Positions 1 to 10,789 of a stretch of DNA of 64,000 nt are shown in pieces. The DNA comes from Atherix ibis (lineage: Eukaryota; Arthropoda; Insecta; Diptera; Athericidae): positions 115,688,267 through 115,752,266 of the forward strand of contig OY282605.1 in the NCBI GenBank assembly GCA_958298945.1. The letters run 5' to 3'. How positions within the stretch are numbered: position 1 is the stretch's first letter; every line of letters begins with the position of its first letter. The notes beneath the pieces are model-generated. The model saw only the letters and a list, made by a program, of their open reading frames with translations. It was not told where the DNA came from and did no database searches. Position numbers and translations under genes: made by a program.

Positions 1-182
1 TTTTAATGTTAATATTTATTTTCTCAATATATAATACGTAGTTGCGATATCTTTCTATTTATGTATGTCTTGTCAGCTATATGGGTTGTTTGACCTAATA
101 TTAACTTATGAATTAGATAACAAAATATAATAACAATAAACTTAAACTTAAATTAAATCTAAAATTAAAAGTAGGTGGACTA

Positions 183-870
183 TTATCCGAGGTGCATGCC
201 CCTTCTGACCGCATCATAAAATTTAACGCTATTAGTTGTGCTGAAAAGATCTTCATAGGCTTCATCAATAATTATTAAAGGTGATAGGTAGGTTGAGGTG
301 TTGTTGTACTGTTGATTATTGGGGATATTCTTAATGAGATGATTAGGATGAGCGATGATCTTTTGGATATATTTTTTGGATATGTTGATCATGTAGTCGC
401 AGAGAGGAGACATTTTTTTGATTTTTCGTAAAGAATTTTGTTGGAGAAGTACTTTCCATCGTTAGTGAAAAATAAGTTTACGCAATATCGGAGTATTCAT
501 CTCTCAAACCTTTCTAATCTTCTTGCCTGGCTGTTTGTATAGTAACAGCTTTGTATCTATAGATATACTATATCTATTATATTTTTATATAGAAATGCTA
601 TCCCGTAATTAAAAAATTTAGCTGCCGCATCTATCTTAACACCGTTCAGCATAATAGGAATTTTACTGTTTGCAACTACTCGTATTTTCCAAAGTCCCTG
701 TTTTGAAGAGTTGCGAATGAATATTAGCTGCGTTTTTTCTGAATTAACTTCGATTCCCCACTTCTTGTAAAATTCCAGATTTATTATCAATCTAAATTTT
801 AACGCAATCCTAGGATTGTCGTGAGTAGCGTATGCTAGGATATCGTCCGCGTAATAAAGAGTGCCGCAGT
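183..870 (-). pseudogene. jockey-type LINE, 3' part of RT ORF (copy A)
   Basis: Reading the minus strand from about 862 gives the reverse-transcriptase catalytic motif YADD followed by a jockey-like palm/thumb stretch (FYKKWGIEVNSEKTQL) that ends in a stop near 557 after a frameshift. Farther on (about 540-183) another frame gives a typical jockey C-terminal segment with GKYFSNKILYEK and PLCDYMINISKKY. The ORF is broken by frameshifts, so it is a dead copy. It continues at 2502-3577; the R1-like element between them splits the gene immediately before YADD. Function: RT of a self-mobilising non-LTR retrotransposon. The jockey assignment rests on motif resemblance only. Confidence 0.75.
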
Positions 871-2501
871 ACAGGGGGAAACCTTCAAAAGGTACTCGAA
901 TGGAAGGCCTTCTACCTGTCAGACGAGTTATGCGGAACCTCGCTAAAACCTAACCTGTACCTCTACCCTTGCTCCCGGAACGATGGTTCCCCGGCGGCAC
1001 TCTTTGTAAATACTACTTCGCCGGGGCATTCTTATAATATTTTACTATTTATTATATTTTACTGCTGTCCCGATGTTATGACGCCTCGCGGCCTATTCTT
1101 CGTACGTGGTGTGAAGATCCTTGATGATAGATTCCGCGTACTCTGCAACTTTGTTCCAAGCCGATTGGTTCTTCAGCATGCACTCCACTTTGTTTTCTGG
1201 ACTGATGGAACGGTCCACATTTTTCTCCAGTTCTGTCCGTGTCCCCTCGTAAAAGGGGAATTGGAAGAACACGTGTTCTGCATCTTCCAGCATATCGTAG
1301 CAACGATGACAGTTTGGGGAGTCTGTTCTCTTGAATCTGTGCAAGTATGCCCGAAAGCATCCATGTCCAGTCAAGAGTTGGGTGATGTAATACCCGACTT
1401 CCCCGTGCAAGCGAGTAACCCATTTGGTGACATCTGGGATCAGTCGATGGGTCCACCGACCCTTCGTCGAGCTGACCCACCTTTCTTCCCAGAGGCGAAG
1501 ACTCTCGGGTCTCTCCTATTCACAGAGGACCTTTCGCCGCTCTTACTTCTTCCTACGATATTGGCGTTCTCGATCTCCTGCCAGGATGTCGATGAGTGGG
1601 CATGATGCGACAACGTTGACCGCATCGTGTGATACCGTTCGGTATGCTGACGCCACTCTGATCGCTGAGAGCCGCTGGACTGATGACATTGTCTTGCGGT
1701 ATGTTGTTAGCTCTAGCGATTTCGCCCACACTGGTGCTCCGTATAGCAGGACGGAGGTAACTACAGTTGCCAGTAGTCGTCTTCGAATTTGCCTGGGACC
1801 TCCGACATTGGGCATTAACCGCGAAAGTGCGCCCTGTACTGCTGATGCCTTCTTGCTGGCGCTGGAGATGTGCTTCTTGTAGTTGAGTCTGGCATCCAAA
1901 ACCACTCCTAGATACCTTACAAGAGTGGCGCCAGGACAGAGCCCTGATGTACCCCACCCTTGACCCCATACTCCGCTGGTCCATCCTCCGTTTCGTAGTG
2001 TAGTAGTCGATCACTGAAGTATGATCTGACCATCCTCCGTAGGTAGTAGGGCACCCCCATGTTCTTAAGAGCCTCTATGACTCGATCTCAGCGGGCCGAG
2101 TTAAAAGCATTTTTGATGTTCAGGGTGACAATGAAACAATACTTTTTGGAACCACCTTTCCATCTCTTTTCCGAGATGGCTTCCTTTGCGATGTTCGTGA
2201 CGAGTTCCAACGCATCGATGGTCGATCTCCCCTTCCTAAATCCAAATTGAAATTCGGAAAGTTGAGAATCGATGCATTGTTCCAATTTGTCGGCCACTAT
2301 CTGCTCCAAGTTCTTCCCGTCCGAATCTAGCATGCAAAGTGGACGATAGGATGCTGGTTCGTCCGGTGGTTTCTTCCCTTTTGGGATAAGAACCAATCTT
2401 TGTTGCTTCCATCGAGTCGGAAATACACCTTGCCGCAGGCAGGCGTCATACATGCTTATGAACATGTCTGGTCTGGCAGCAATTGCTCTCTTCAGTGCAA
2501 T
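871..2501 (-). mobile_element. R1-like LINE, 5'-truncated and internally deleted (copy B1)
   Basis: The minus strand carries an R1-type RT fragment (2465-2088: LVLIPKGKKPPDEPASYRPL, GFRKGRSTIDAL, then VTLNIKNAFNSAR). After a deletion near 1920 it carries a thumb/C-terminal part (1905-1543) and a C-terminal cysteine-histidine segment (CHRCYDMLEDAEHVF, about 1410-1090). Compared with the copy at 24026-25544, about 290 bp including the FADD region is missing. The element sits in copy A and is flanked by the 14-bp repeat aagagtgccgcagt (857-870 and 2502-2515). It lacks the terminal cctcaataatct and poly(A) seen in the other copies. Confidence 0.85.
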
Positions 2502-3577
2502 AAGAGTGCCGCAGTCAGGCAGTGGAGGAATGTCGGAGATGAATATAGTATATAGTAGAGGCCCTGAAATAGATCCCTATGGGACACCCCGCTGTAGTGG
2601 GAATATGGCCGATATCTTATTGTGAAATTTTGCACTGAAGAATCTGTCAGCCAAAAACGATCTGTACAAAAAAATTACTCTTCGATCAATTTTCAGTTTT
2701 ATAAGTTTAAAAAGCAGTCCATCCCACAACACTGTGTCGAATGCTTTCTTGATGTCTAGACTGAGATAACCGTGCTTCTTTTGATGTTTAATCCTCCGGT
2801 AATATCGCTGTGCAATTTCAGTAATGCGTCCAGGGTAGAGTGGTCCTTTTGGAATCCGAATTGATTGGATGCAATTGCGTTCATCTCTTCTAGTTGTAAT
2901 AACAGTCTATCATGCATAAATCTGTACCAAGAATTTTTCCGATATTTGAGAGCAGAGAAATTGGTCTGTGTGCCGAAATTTTTGCTTTAATGTTGTTTTT
3001 TTTTGGGATATTAACTATAATGGCCTCTTTCCAAGTTTTTGGGAAGTAGAAATTGTTCAAACAGTTATTAAGAATTATAAGCAAGGCTGATTTTCCATTA
3101 AACGTTAAGTTTTTTTATCACGCAGTTAGGAATTCCATCTTGACCCGATGACTTTTTGCTGTTTAAGTGTTTTAAGTAATGGTATATGTCCTTAAGTTTA
3201 AGAAATAGGCCATTCAATTTTATAGAAGTGGCTCTATTTTTGCCACTAAAGTTACATTGCGGCATGCCGGTCTTCATATACTCCCCAATTCTGCCAATTA
3301 CTGTGGAAGCGAATTCATCTTGCGGGCTTGGTGGTCTTTGCTCGTAGAGCTTTTAGTAAAACTTTGCGAATGCATCTGCAGTGGCTTCCAAATTCATGGA
3401 AATAGATTTACCATTCTCATCCATAACTGTAACTTTATTCATCCTTTTCCTGCTAAAAATTTTTTCTATCCTTTGAAAAACATTTTCACTTGGCTTTAAT
3501 GTACGTAAATATTTATGAACAATGCACTTGTGTATATAATTGGCATTGCATTGGTGAATGACTCGTTCGTTGTACAC
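2502..3577 (-). pseudogene. jockey-type LINE, 5' part of RT ORF (copy A)
   Basis: Minus-strand frames give successive RT blocks: a pre-RT segment (3577-3353, ENVFQRIEKIF), a segment with FPKTWKEAIIVNIPKKNN and RPISLLSNIGKI (3084-2890), NQFGFQKDHSTLDAL (about 2860), DIKKAFDTVLWDGL (about 2755), and GVP-stop-GSISGPLLYTIF (about 2590). The normally invariant Gln of GVPQGS is a TAG stop. The block ends with DCGTL, which would join YADD at 862 once the inserted element at 871-2501 is removed. Several frameshifts separate the blocks, so it is a relic. Confidence 0.8.
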
Positions 3578-3877
3578 GTATGGATAGTAATGGAATGTCG
3601 AATCAAGTCACCTGAGGTAATATGCTGCATATGAGAAATATGATAAGTGAATAATTAATCGACAAAAGTATTGAAATGAAATCGACAAAATTAAAATTTA
3701 TCCATTTTTCGATCTCAGAGAGTTTGCTGATGGAGCAAGCATAAAGCATTGATGAACAGAAATTGATTTTGTATAAATATCCTAAGTAAACACAAAAAAA
3801 TAATAAACTAAAGTACAAAAACATAAAAAATCTAATAAACCAAATCGAACTGAGAAGACTTAAAAAAAACATCAAAA

Positions 3878-4270
3878 TTACGAAGAAATTAAATTGGACT
3901 TGAAAAATTTGAAAACAACATCGAAAAATGAATAATAACAACAAATTGTCAACAAAATAAATAAAGTTAAATAATAAACGTACTCTTCATAAAATAAAAA
4001 TCCATAAAAAATCGGAAAAATAAATACTGATCTACCCGAATAAGATCGAATAAATTGACTTTTATTTTGTCCAACATCCACGAACATTTCTTTTATACTC
4101 GTACAATAAAAGAAAAACAAAAGTACGCAAATAAAAATTATTATAAAAGAAATTGTCAGCAGAAGGGACACTCCAAATATATTTTGGCCGCAGAGTGTCA
4201 TTTGAGGATAGACCAGGTTGAGAAACGGACCTGCTAGATCTCTCCCACCAATGTCGACGGTCGACTTCAC
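3878..4270 (-). other. uncharacterised membrane-like ORF
   Basis: An open minus-strand frame of 130 codons begins at a GTG, with no in-frame ATG at that position. Its first 40 residues are compositionally ordinary (IGGRDLAGPFLNLVYPQM). A strongly hydrophobic stretch (about residues 34-56) and further Phe/Ile/Tyr-rich segments follow. The later part lies in very AT-rich DNA that could produce such residues by chance. It could be a host exon running into intron, or noise. I recognise no family. The surrounding 3578-4369 holds nothing else I can support. Confidence 0.2.
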
Positions 4271-4369
4271 CTTTTTTTCTCTTTTCTTTAGTTTTTGGGT
4301 TTTTTTCTTTTTTTTAAATAATTTTTTTTTATATTTAAAATTTTTTTTTTCTATACATTTTCTCTGGAA

Positions 4370-5335
4370 ATTCGGGCTTACTCTGAAAACTCAAGAGGAT
4401 TTTTACTTCTACGTGTTTTCTAATTCTAAAATCATTCCTTTTATGAACGACACTTCCAAATAAACGAATCCAACGAAGTCTTAAATATCGCTGCGATATT
4501 AGCTGGTGTTCCATAGAGTGGTCTACTTAGACCCATCCTCTACAACATTTACACATCCGACATACCAATCTGTCCCAATACCTTCTTTGCTACTACATGC
4601 GCCGACGGCCTGCCTTGCATCTAACGAAAGTCCCTAACATGCGTCCGAAGTTCTTCAATCCTAAGTACACACGCCACAGAACTGGTTTACCAGGTGGAGA
4701 ATAAAAATTAATTAACATAAACCCACGCACGTAACTTCAATCTTCTGCAATGGATCATGTCCTCTCATATACCTTAAAGGCAGTACTATACAACAACTCA
4801 CCGAAGTTCGATACCTAGAACTGAACTTTGACAAAAGCTTGACATGGAAGCCACATACAAGACTTAAAAGACAAGAACCAAAAAGACGATGCCAACAACT
4901 ACTTTAATTGTAGACAAACGTTCTCAACGTACTATAGACAACAAAATACATTTATATAATGCCCTACTAAAACCTATCTAGGATTACGGACTAGAACTCT
5001 GGATTCCTAATTAGCCTTCTAATTCCCGTCGAATCTAATCTATTCAAAAATACTCCGTACACTTGTCGACGTTCCCTTTTATGTTCACATTACTGTTATT
5101 CATCGTAATCTTGAAGTCCCATTTGTTTTTGATGTGGCTGTGTCTCGTTATAAAAAGTTCCATTCACTTATCTCCACTCATACTAGTCCCCTTATTTAAA
5201 AACTATCTTCTACTTCCTTTCATAGAAACACCCATCGAAGACTTAAGATTCACTGGTCGCGTGATTTATTGACATACTGAGGCTCAACGCTAGTAGGAGA
5301 AGCTTCAATGGATGTTTACTTCCTACAACCATTCG
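4370..5335 (+). mobile_element. decayed jockey-like LINE fragment (copy C1)
   Basis: Plus-strand frames show scattered RT blocks: AGVP-stop-SGLLRPILYNIYTSDIPIC (about 4500-4590), a degenerate catalytic site (CADG, about 4597), then RYLELNFDKSLTWKPHTRLKR (about 4810-4870) and the C-terminal HRRLK-type end (about 5230). Stops and frameshifts are frequent. The same blocks occur in order at 12840-13345 and in copy C3 (19695-20632 plus 23296-23925), which defines one LINE family. The 5' part of the RT is absent. Confidence 0.65.
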
Positions 5336-5844
5336 TCTTACTAGGTGTAGTTATAGATATCTTTAAAAAAATATAAATAAAAAAGATTTAAAGAAAAAAC
5401 AACAAAAATTCCTAAATTAACAATTAGTTATGTTTCTTACTATACCATGCCCAAGTATAACAGTTTCAAATCAATACACATTTGTGAGTATTCAGTGAAG
5501 GTGTGTGGCTTTGCTTAATTTAGTGCATGTATTTGGTATTGAGTTTCTTGGTTTGGAGTGAATACTTGGTTATTGGTAATGAATCTCGGATGCATTGAAT
5601 TATGAGTCTTTGCTATTATCAAAGTTACAAACCATATTAAAACTGTTATCGACTTAATACCAGTTCGTATGACGTCGTAGTTAAGTATATTAGGTTTTCA
5701 GTTACCAACTAAACAGAATTAATTTTCTTTTTTACTCCTCCAATTGGATACCACCCCCCCCCCCCTAACCCCTTTTGAATGTAAAACTATACAACTATTT
5801 CTCCTACACCTATGTGTATTTTTTATTTTTTAAAAACACCCTTA
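5336..5844. other. AT-rich stretch without recognised gene
   Basis: I see no convincing coding or RNA gene. A 12-C homopolymer occupies 5754-5765. Confidence 0.5.
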
Positions 5845-6532
5845 ATTACGGATTTGAAATCTAACAGCCGAATGGAATTTTTCACCTGCAAAATCATTCG
5901 TCATAGACAGGAAGAGGTAGTAATCACTTGGTGCCAGGTCCGGACTATAAGGTGGATGCATAAGAACATCCCAACCAAGGTCCCGGAACTTCTGGCGAGT
6001 CACTATCGATGTATGCGGCCTGGCGTTGTCCTGATGGAACACAATTCCTCTCGCTTCTGGGCGATTGCTTCTTTCAGACGGTCCAATTGTTGACAGTATA
6101 GGTCCGAATTAAGAGTTCGGCCATAGGGGAGCAGCTTATAGTAGATGATTCCCTGCCAGTCCCACCAAACACACAGCAAAACCTTCCGGGCTGTCAATCC
6201 TGGCTTGACCACCGTTTGCGCGGGTGACCGCGATTTGACCACGACCGTTGTCGCTTGACGTTGTCGTAAGTGACCCACTTTTCATCACCAGTAAGCATCG
6301 ATTCGCAGATGGAAATTCGGTCCATGAGGTTTTTTTGCGATAACTCGTGCTGCACCCATACATCGAGCTTCTTTTTGTATCCAGCCTTATTTAAGTGGTT
6401 CCAAACGGTTTTTTGTGCAATGTTTAGCTCCTGGGCAATCGAAACAGTGCTTACGTGACGGTCGGACTCGACAATTTCCATTATTTTATCGAATCGTTGA
6501 GGAACTGGCACACTCCTGGGCCTCGTTCTCAT
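5845..6532 (-). pseudogene. mariner transposase, irritans-like, broken and 3'-truncated (M1)
   Basis: Three minus-strand frames together give most of a DD34D mariner transposase: a helix-turn-helix part (SIAQELNIAQKTVWNHL, about 6470-6400), the first catalytic block TGDEKWVTYDN (about 6285), WWDWQGIIYYKLLPYG (about 6160), the second block HQDNARPHTS (about 6030) and YSPDLAPSDYYLF (about 5940). The frames are separated by frameshifts, and the usual C-terminal 60 or so residues are missing. The N-terminal side ends abruptly at 6532, where a different mariner begins on the other strand. Confidence 0.8.
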
Positions 6533-7499
6533 CCAACAACCACCTTAGTGATTCATGTCGTAGAGAGAAACAGTGCTTTATCGGAAACATTATGCCGAGA
6601 TTGGTTTCGTCGGTTCAAAGACGGCGATTTTGACTTGTGGGACAAGAAGCGTGAATTGCAGGCTCTTGTGGACGAAGACGATACCCAATCGCAAAAAATG
6701 CTCGCGGAGCAATTGACTGTTACTAAACCAGCCATTTCCATGCGTCTGCGTGCCATGAGGGATAGGCAGATGGAGCGACGCCAATACACATGCGAAATCT
6801 TGCTCCCCAGACAAAAAAGAAAGTCGTTCCTGCTTTGGGTTGTGACAGGCGATGAAAAGTGGATATTTTTCGAGAATCCTAAATGCAAGAAATCGTGGGT
6901 TGATCCCGGTCAACCATCAACATCTTCCCCAACACCAAATCGCTTCGGACGGAAGACGATGCTAAGCTTTTGGTGGGATCAGCAGGGTATCGTCCACTAT
7001 GAGATGTTGAAACCTGGTGAAACTGTCAATGCCCACCACTACCACCAACAACTGATCAAATTGCACTGTGCTCTGCGTGAAAAAAAGGACGGATTATCAA
7101 CAAAGACATGACAAGCTGATTTTCCTCCAAGACAACGCACCAACGCACACGTCAAAAATTGTTCGAAACTACTTGGAGACACTCAACTGGGAGGTGCTAC
7201 CCCAACCCGCTGATTCACCAGACCTGGACCCTTCCGACTACCATCTGTTCTCGTCGATGGGTCACGCGCTCGCTGAGCAGCACTTCCATTCTTACGAAGA
7301 CGTCCGAAAATGGCTTGATGAGTGGTTTGCCTCGAAAGAGAAGGAATTTTTTTGGCGTGGTATCCACAAATTGCCCGAGAGATGGGAAAAAATGTGTAGC
7401 TAGCGAGGGCAAGTACTTTGAATAAATTTGTTTTTTCTTTCTATAAAAAAAAACCTTTTTTTTGACTTAAAAACAACGGATTTAAGCTTATATACCTGG
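6533..7499 (+). pseudogene. mariner transposase, second family, 5'-truncated (M2)
   Basis: The plus strand encodes a mariner transposase missing roughly its first 30 residues. It shows CRDWFRRFKDGDFD (about 6597-6640), the catalytic block TGDEKWIFFEN (about 6846) and WWDQQGIVHYEMLKPGE (about 6972). After a frameshift near 7080 come LQDNAPTHTS, SPDLDPSDYHLF and WLDEWFASKEKEF. The frame ends after GKYFE at about 7425. A right terminal repeat ends with the TA at 7500-7501; the left repeat is missing. The same family recurs at 61982-63183. Confidence 0.82.
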
Positions 7500-7676
7500 T
7501 ATACCATATATTTAAAAAAAAAAAAAACAACCAAGAAGTTGTATTTGGATTTTCGAGAAATAATTAAAAGCTATACAAGAGGTCTAAGAAAAATAAACGA
7601 TTTAACTTGAACTGATGCTTCTTTAATGAAAAACAAATAGAAAAATACGAGAAAATAAAAGCCAAATAAAACCAAA

Positions 7677-7784
7677 TCAATTAAATGTAGTTGAATGCAA
7701 TCTGATCAATTTGTCACGATCAGTTTCCCATTCGAAGACACATCGCCTATGTTCTCGGATCCAAGTTTCTAAGTCATTTTCGAT
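7677..7784 (-). CDS. possible terminal exon of an unidentified host gene
   Basis: On the minus strand a pyrimidine-rich tract ending in CAG (about 7800-7785) precedes a 36-codon open stretch ending in TGA at 7677-7679. The predicted peptide is hydrophilic and well mixed (IENDLETWIREHRRCVFEW, then a short basic end, 35 residues), unlike the surrounding AT-rich DNA. It resembles no transposon protein I recognise. I read it as the last exon of a minus-strand gene whose other exons would lie at higher coordinates. I do not recognise the family, and an upstream donor could not be assigned. Confidence 0.4.
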   Translation of the reverse strand: MENDLETWIREHRRCVFEWETDRDKLIRLHSTTFN

Positions 7785-9395
7785 CTGGAAAAAAAATGTA
7801 AAGTTTAAATATCAATTGTTTAGCATTTTTCGATAATTTTATTATTCAATGTTAATGAATTATTATTAAATGTGTAAATTTGTTTAAAAAAAAATCTATA
7901 AATAAAAATCATATTGCACTGTGAATAAATTTTAAAGCAATAAAATTTTAATTATAATATTTAACGACAAGTGACTCAAAGCTTATAATAATAATAGTAA
8001 AACTTCTATAAAATAATGAAGAAAAAAAATATACTCGTAATATTTTCAATTTATTTGCAATTTTACACTTTGGATATGGAACGAATAGAATTTGTGATTT
8101 CTTGTATGAGTGAATAAATTGATTCAATTGAGACATGCAAACGGTTTTCAATGTTATCGCGAGCAGATCAATTAAATATTTAAATTTTACATTCATGTTT
8201 ATATCAAAATTGAATCTAAAAATTATTAAAACTTAATTAAAAATAAACAATCAATTAATAAATAATAAAAATTATGAAAAATTCTCGTGTTTGTATAAAC
8301 GTTCTAGAGTGTGTAATACTTTTTACAGTTAACTCAAAGTTCACTTAAAAAAGAAAAAAGTTTCTTATATCGTTTTATAAACGAATAATATAATAAAATA
8401 TATATGTGTGGGTGTATATTTATTTGTTGAAAAAAAAATACGTTTTTAAATTATTTAAAATGAAAAAAAATACGTTTTTAAATTATTTAAAATGAAACTT
8501 TTGAAAAAAATCAATTTTGTTTGTATCCATTCTTTTGGAATGAAATTGATTGTTTTTTTTTCTTTAATAAACTTAACTAAAGTGTTAAAAAAATATATTT
8601 ATTGTGTTAACCAAAAAAGTGTTATGCATTATTATAATAATAATTTAAAAAAAAAACAACTGAGAAATAAATCTAAACACACTCAAATATTTTTGTGAAT
8701 TAATAACATTAAATATGAAACATTTTATGAAAAAATTATATAATAATTAATGTACTAATCGTTACATTAGCTAATATTGTATAGAGTATACTTCAGGAAA
8801 CAAAGAAAAGGATATAATTTATAAATTTTATTTTGCGAAAAACCCTTTTTTTATGGACCTAAGAGAAAAATGAATGTGAAGAAAATTTTCCATTCCAAAT
8901 TCGATTTGCCCAACAAAAAGTCCACCATTCAAATCAAATTGCATACCTGTAGGCGTCGTAGAAAATATAAAAACAATTTTTTTTAGCCTTAATTAATTAT
9001 TTTCTTTGATAAAAGATTTCAAATTGAAAATATTTTCTTTCACATTCAAACAAAATTTATAATGACTAAATAAATTATAATATAATGAATGTTTTGTTTT
9101 GATTTTTAATAAATTAGAAATGTTTTTAGGTGATGTATTTTTTGTTCTTAATAATAAATCTCTAACTTTCTCTAACATTTATTGTTTCGGCAATGTTTTC
9201 CTTTTCATTTATGATTTAAAATTAATTAAATGAAAAAACATAATTACTAAAAGGAATTCCTTTTGAAAATGGTGCAAATTTATTTCAATTTATATAAAAA
9301 AAAAGGACTTTTACTAATTTGTGAAGTTTTGTTCGATTAAAATTGCATACAGTCAGGAGGAAATGCTTTTTAATTAAGGAAAATATTTTGACATT
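7785..9395. other. AT-rich, probably intronic or intergenic
   Basis: Mostly low-complexity A/T sequence. A tandem duplication of about 32 bp (a run of A, then tacgtttttaaattattt) occupies 8429-8495. On the minus strand a pyrimidine-rich tract ending in AG near 8948 precedes a short open frame (MQFDLNGGLFVGQIEFGM..., about 8945-8830). It could be an exon of the same gene as 7677-7784, but the evidence is weak. Minus-strand ORFs at 7948-8196 and 8993-9178 have biased composition and no recognisable motif. Confidence 0.3.
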
Positions 9396-9458
9396 TGTTG
9401 GCGTACTGGACTGAGGACTACCTGCGAAGAGGTCGTGGGTTCGAATCCCACTTAGGCA
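9396..9458 (+). repeat. tRNA-like unit (tRNA-derived SINE remnant or tRNA pseudogene)
   Basis: An A-box-like sequence tggcgtactgg (9399-9409) is followed after 28 bp by a perfect B box ggttcgaatcc (9438-9448). The B box is held in a perfect T-stem, gtggg/cccac. The spacing is shorter than in a normal tRNA, no clean anticodon stem or acceptor pairing can be folded, and the unit ends directly against the terminal repeat of the mariner at 9457. It is therefore read as a degenerate tRNA or SINE head, not a functional tRNA. Confidence 0.5.
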
Positions 9459-9514
9459 TGGTGTTGTAATTAATTCGTAGCGTTTTTTTTGCAGTTCGTG
9501 GTTTATTATGACAG

Positions 9515-10782
9515 TACGAGGGTCGTTCAATAAGTCCTTAGAAAAAGATGGAAAAAACTGTTTTTTTTTTTTAAAAAAAATTTTATTTTTCAACATAATC
9601 TCTTTTTAGCTCTATACACTTTTCCAACCGTTTTTCCAAAATTTTTATCCCGTCCAAAAAATAGGATTTCGGAAGTTCTGCAAAAAACTCATCCGTTTGA
9701 GCAATGACGTCGTCGTTGGAAGTGAACTGTCGTCCGCCAAGCCATTTCGTCAGATTGGGGAAAAGAAAATAGTCACTCGGGGCCAAATCTGGTGAATAAG
9801 CGGGAGCTGCAACAATTCCATTCTCAATTCCACAATTTTGGCCATGGAAACAGCGCAGGTGTGCACACGCGCATTGTCCTGATGCAAGAGGATTTTTTTC
9901 TTCTTCAGATGGGGCCGTTTCTCTTTGATTTCCTCGCTCAACCGTTGCAATAACGACGCGTAATATGCTCCTGTTATTGTTTTTCCTTTTTCCAAGCAGT
10001 CAATAAAAATGATGCCCTGCGAATCCCAAAAGACCGTGGCCATCAACTTGTCGGCCGATGGCACAGTTTTTGCCTTCTTCGGAGCCCGTTCACCCTTAAA
10101 AATCCACTGTGATGACTGTCTCTTCGTTTCTGGAGTGTAGTAGTGTATCCAGGTTTCGTCCACAGTGACATATCGACGAAGGAATTCGGCAGGATTGCGA
10201 TGAAAGAGTGCCAACATAGCCTCAGAGTCCACTGCACGATTGCGCTTATTCTCCTCTGAGAGCAAACGCGGCACCCATCTTGCCGAAATTTTTTTCACAG
10301 ACAATTTTTCATGCAAAATTGAAGCGACTGTACCTTGTGATATGCCCGTGGCCTCAACTAATTCGCGCACTTTAATTCGCCGATCGTTCAAAATCAGATC
10401 GTGGATTTTGTCGATGATTTCATGAGTAGACACCTCAACTGGGCGTCCTGAACGATGTTCATCTTTTGTGGATGAACGGCCACGTTTAAATTCATTCACC
10501 CAATTGTAAACCATCGCAAACACAGGTGCAGATGTGCCATGAACTGCATCCAACTCGGCTTTGATTTCTTTCGGGCTTAAGCCTTTCAAATGGAGATGTT
10601 TGATGACAGCCCTAAACTCGCTTTTTTTCATTGTTATGCACAAATAAATGTCGTTAATTTAATCGACGATAGAAATTGACCTACGCTATGGATCGAGCTG
10701 AAATTTTGACAGCTGTCTTGTCGATAATGCTACTTACAAAAAAAAATCTTTACCGACACTACGAGCGCAATTTCTCGGATTA
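9515..10782 (-). mobile_element. mariner M3 (long-TIR family, inserted in M4)
   Basis: The left end begins TA|cgagggtcgttcaataag, as in M5 and M6. The right side retains the inner terminal sequence (acactacgagcgcaatttct) but lacks the outermost 30 bp or so, passing straight from ctcggat into TA|cagaagcg of M4. The insertion is bracketed by TA on both sides, as expected for mariners. The body carries the transposase described separately. Confidence 0.8.
9583..10634 (-). pseudogene. M3 mariner transposase, one frameshift
   Basis: A long frame (10643-9750) encodes helix-turn-helix regions, the linker WVPRLL, the first catalytic motif VDETWIHYYTPETK and the second, LLHQDNARVHT. It then loses frame just before the third catalytic block. 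Another frame (9786-9583) continues with MAPSDYFLFPNLTKWLGG and the normal C terminus. In-frame ATGs precede KKSEFRAVIKHL (about 10631) and CITMKK (10643). It differs from the uninterrupted copy at 21931-22968 mainly by this frameshift, so it is probably recent but inactive. Confidence 0.88.
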
Positions 10783-10789
10783 CAGAAGC

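Noticed and set aside
832..1882. Long plus-strand ORFs (832-1605 and 1424-1882)
   Set aside because: They are antisense to the R1-like LINE on the minus strand, with no independent motif; equivalents appear opposite the other copies too.
3603..3944. Minus-strand hydrophobic ORF
   Set aside because: Phe/Leu/Ile/Tyr content is what AT-rich DNA gives by chance; no motif or conserved block.
9396..9458. Functional tRNA gene
   Set aside because: The B box and T-stem are perfect, but no acceptor pairing, the A-B spacing is short and no clean anticodon arm forms.
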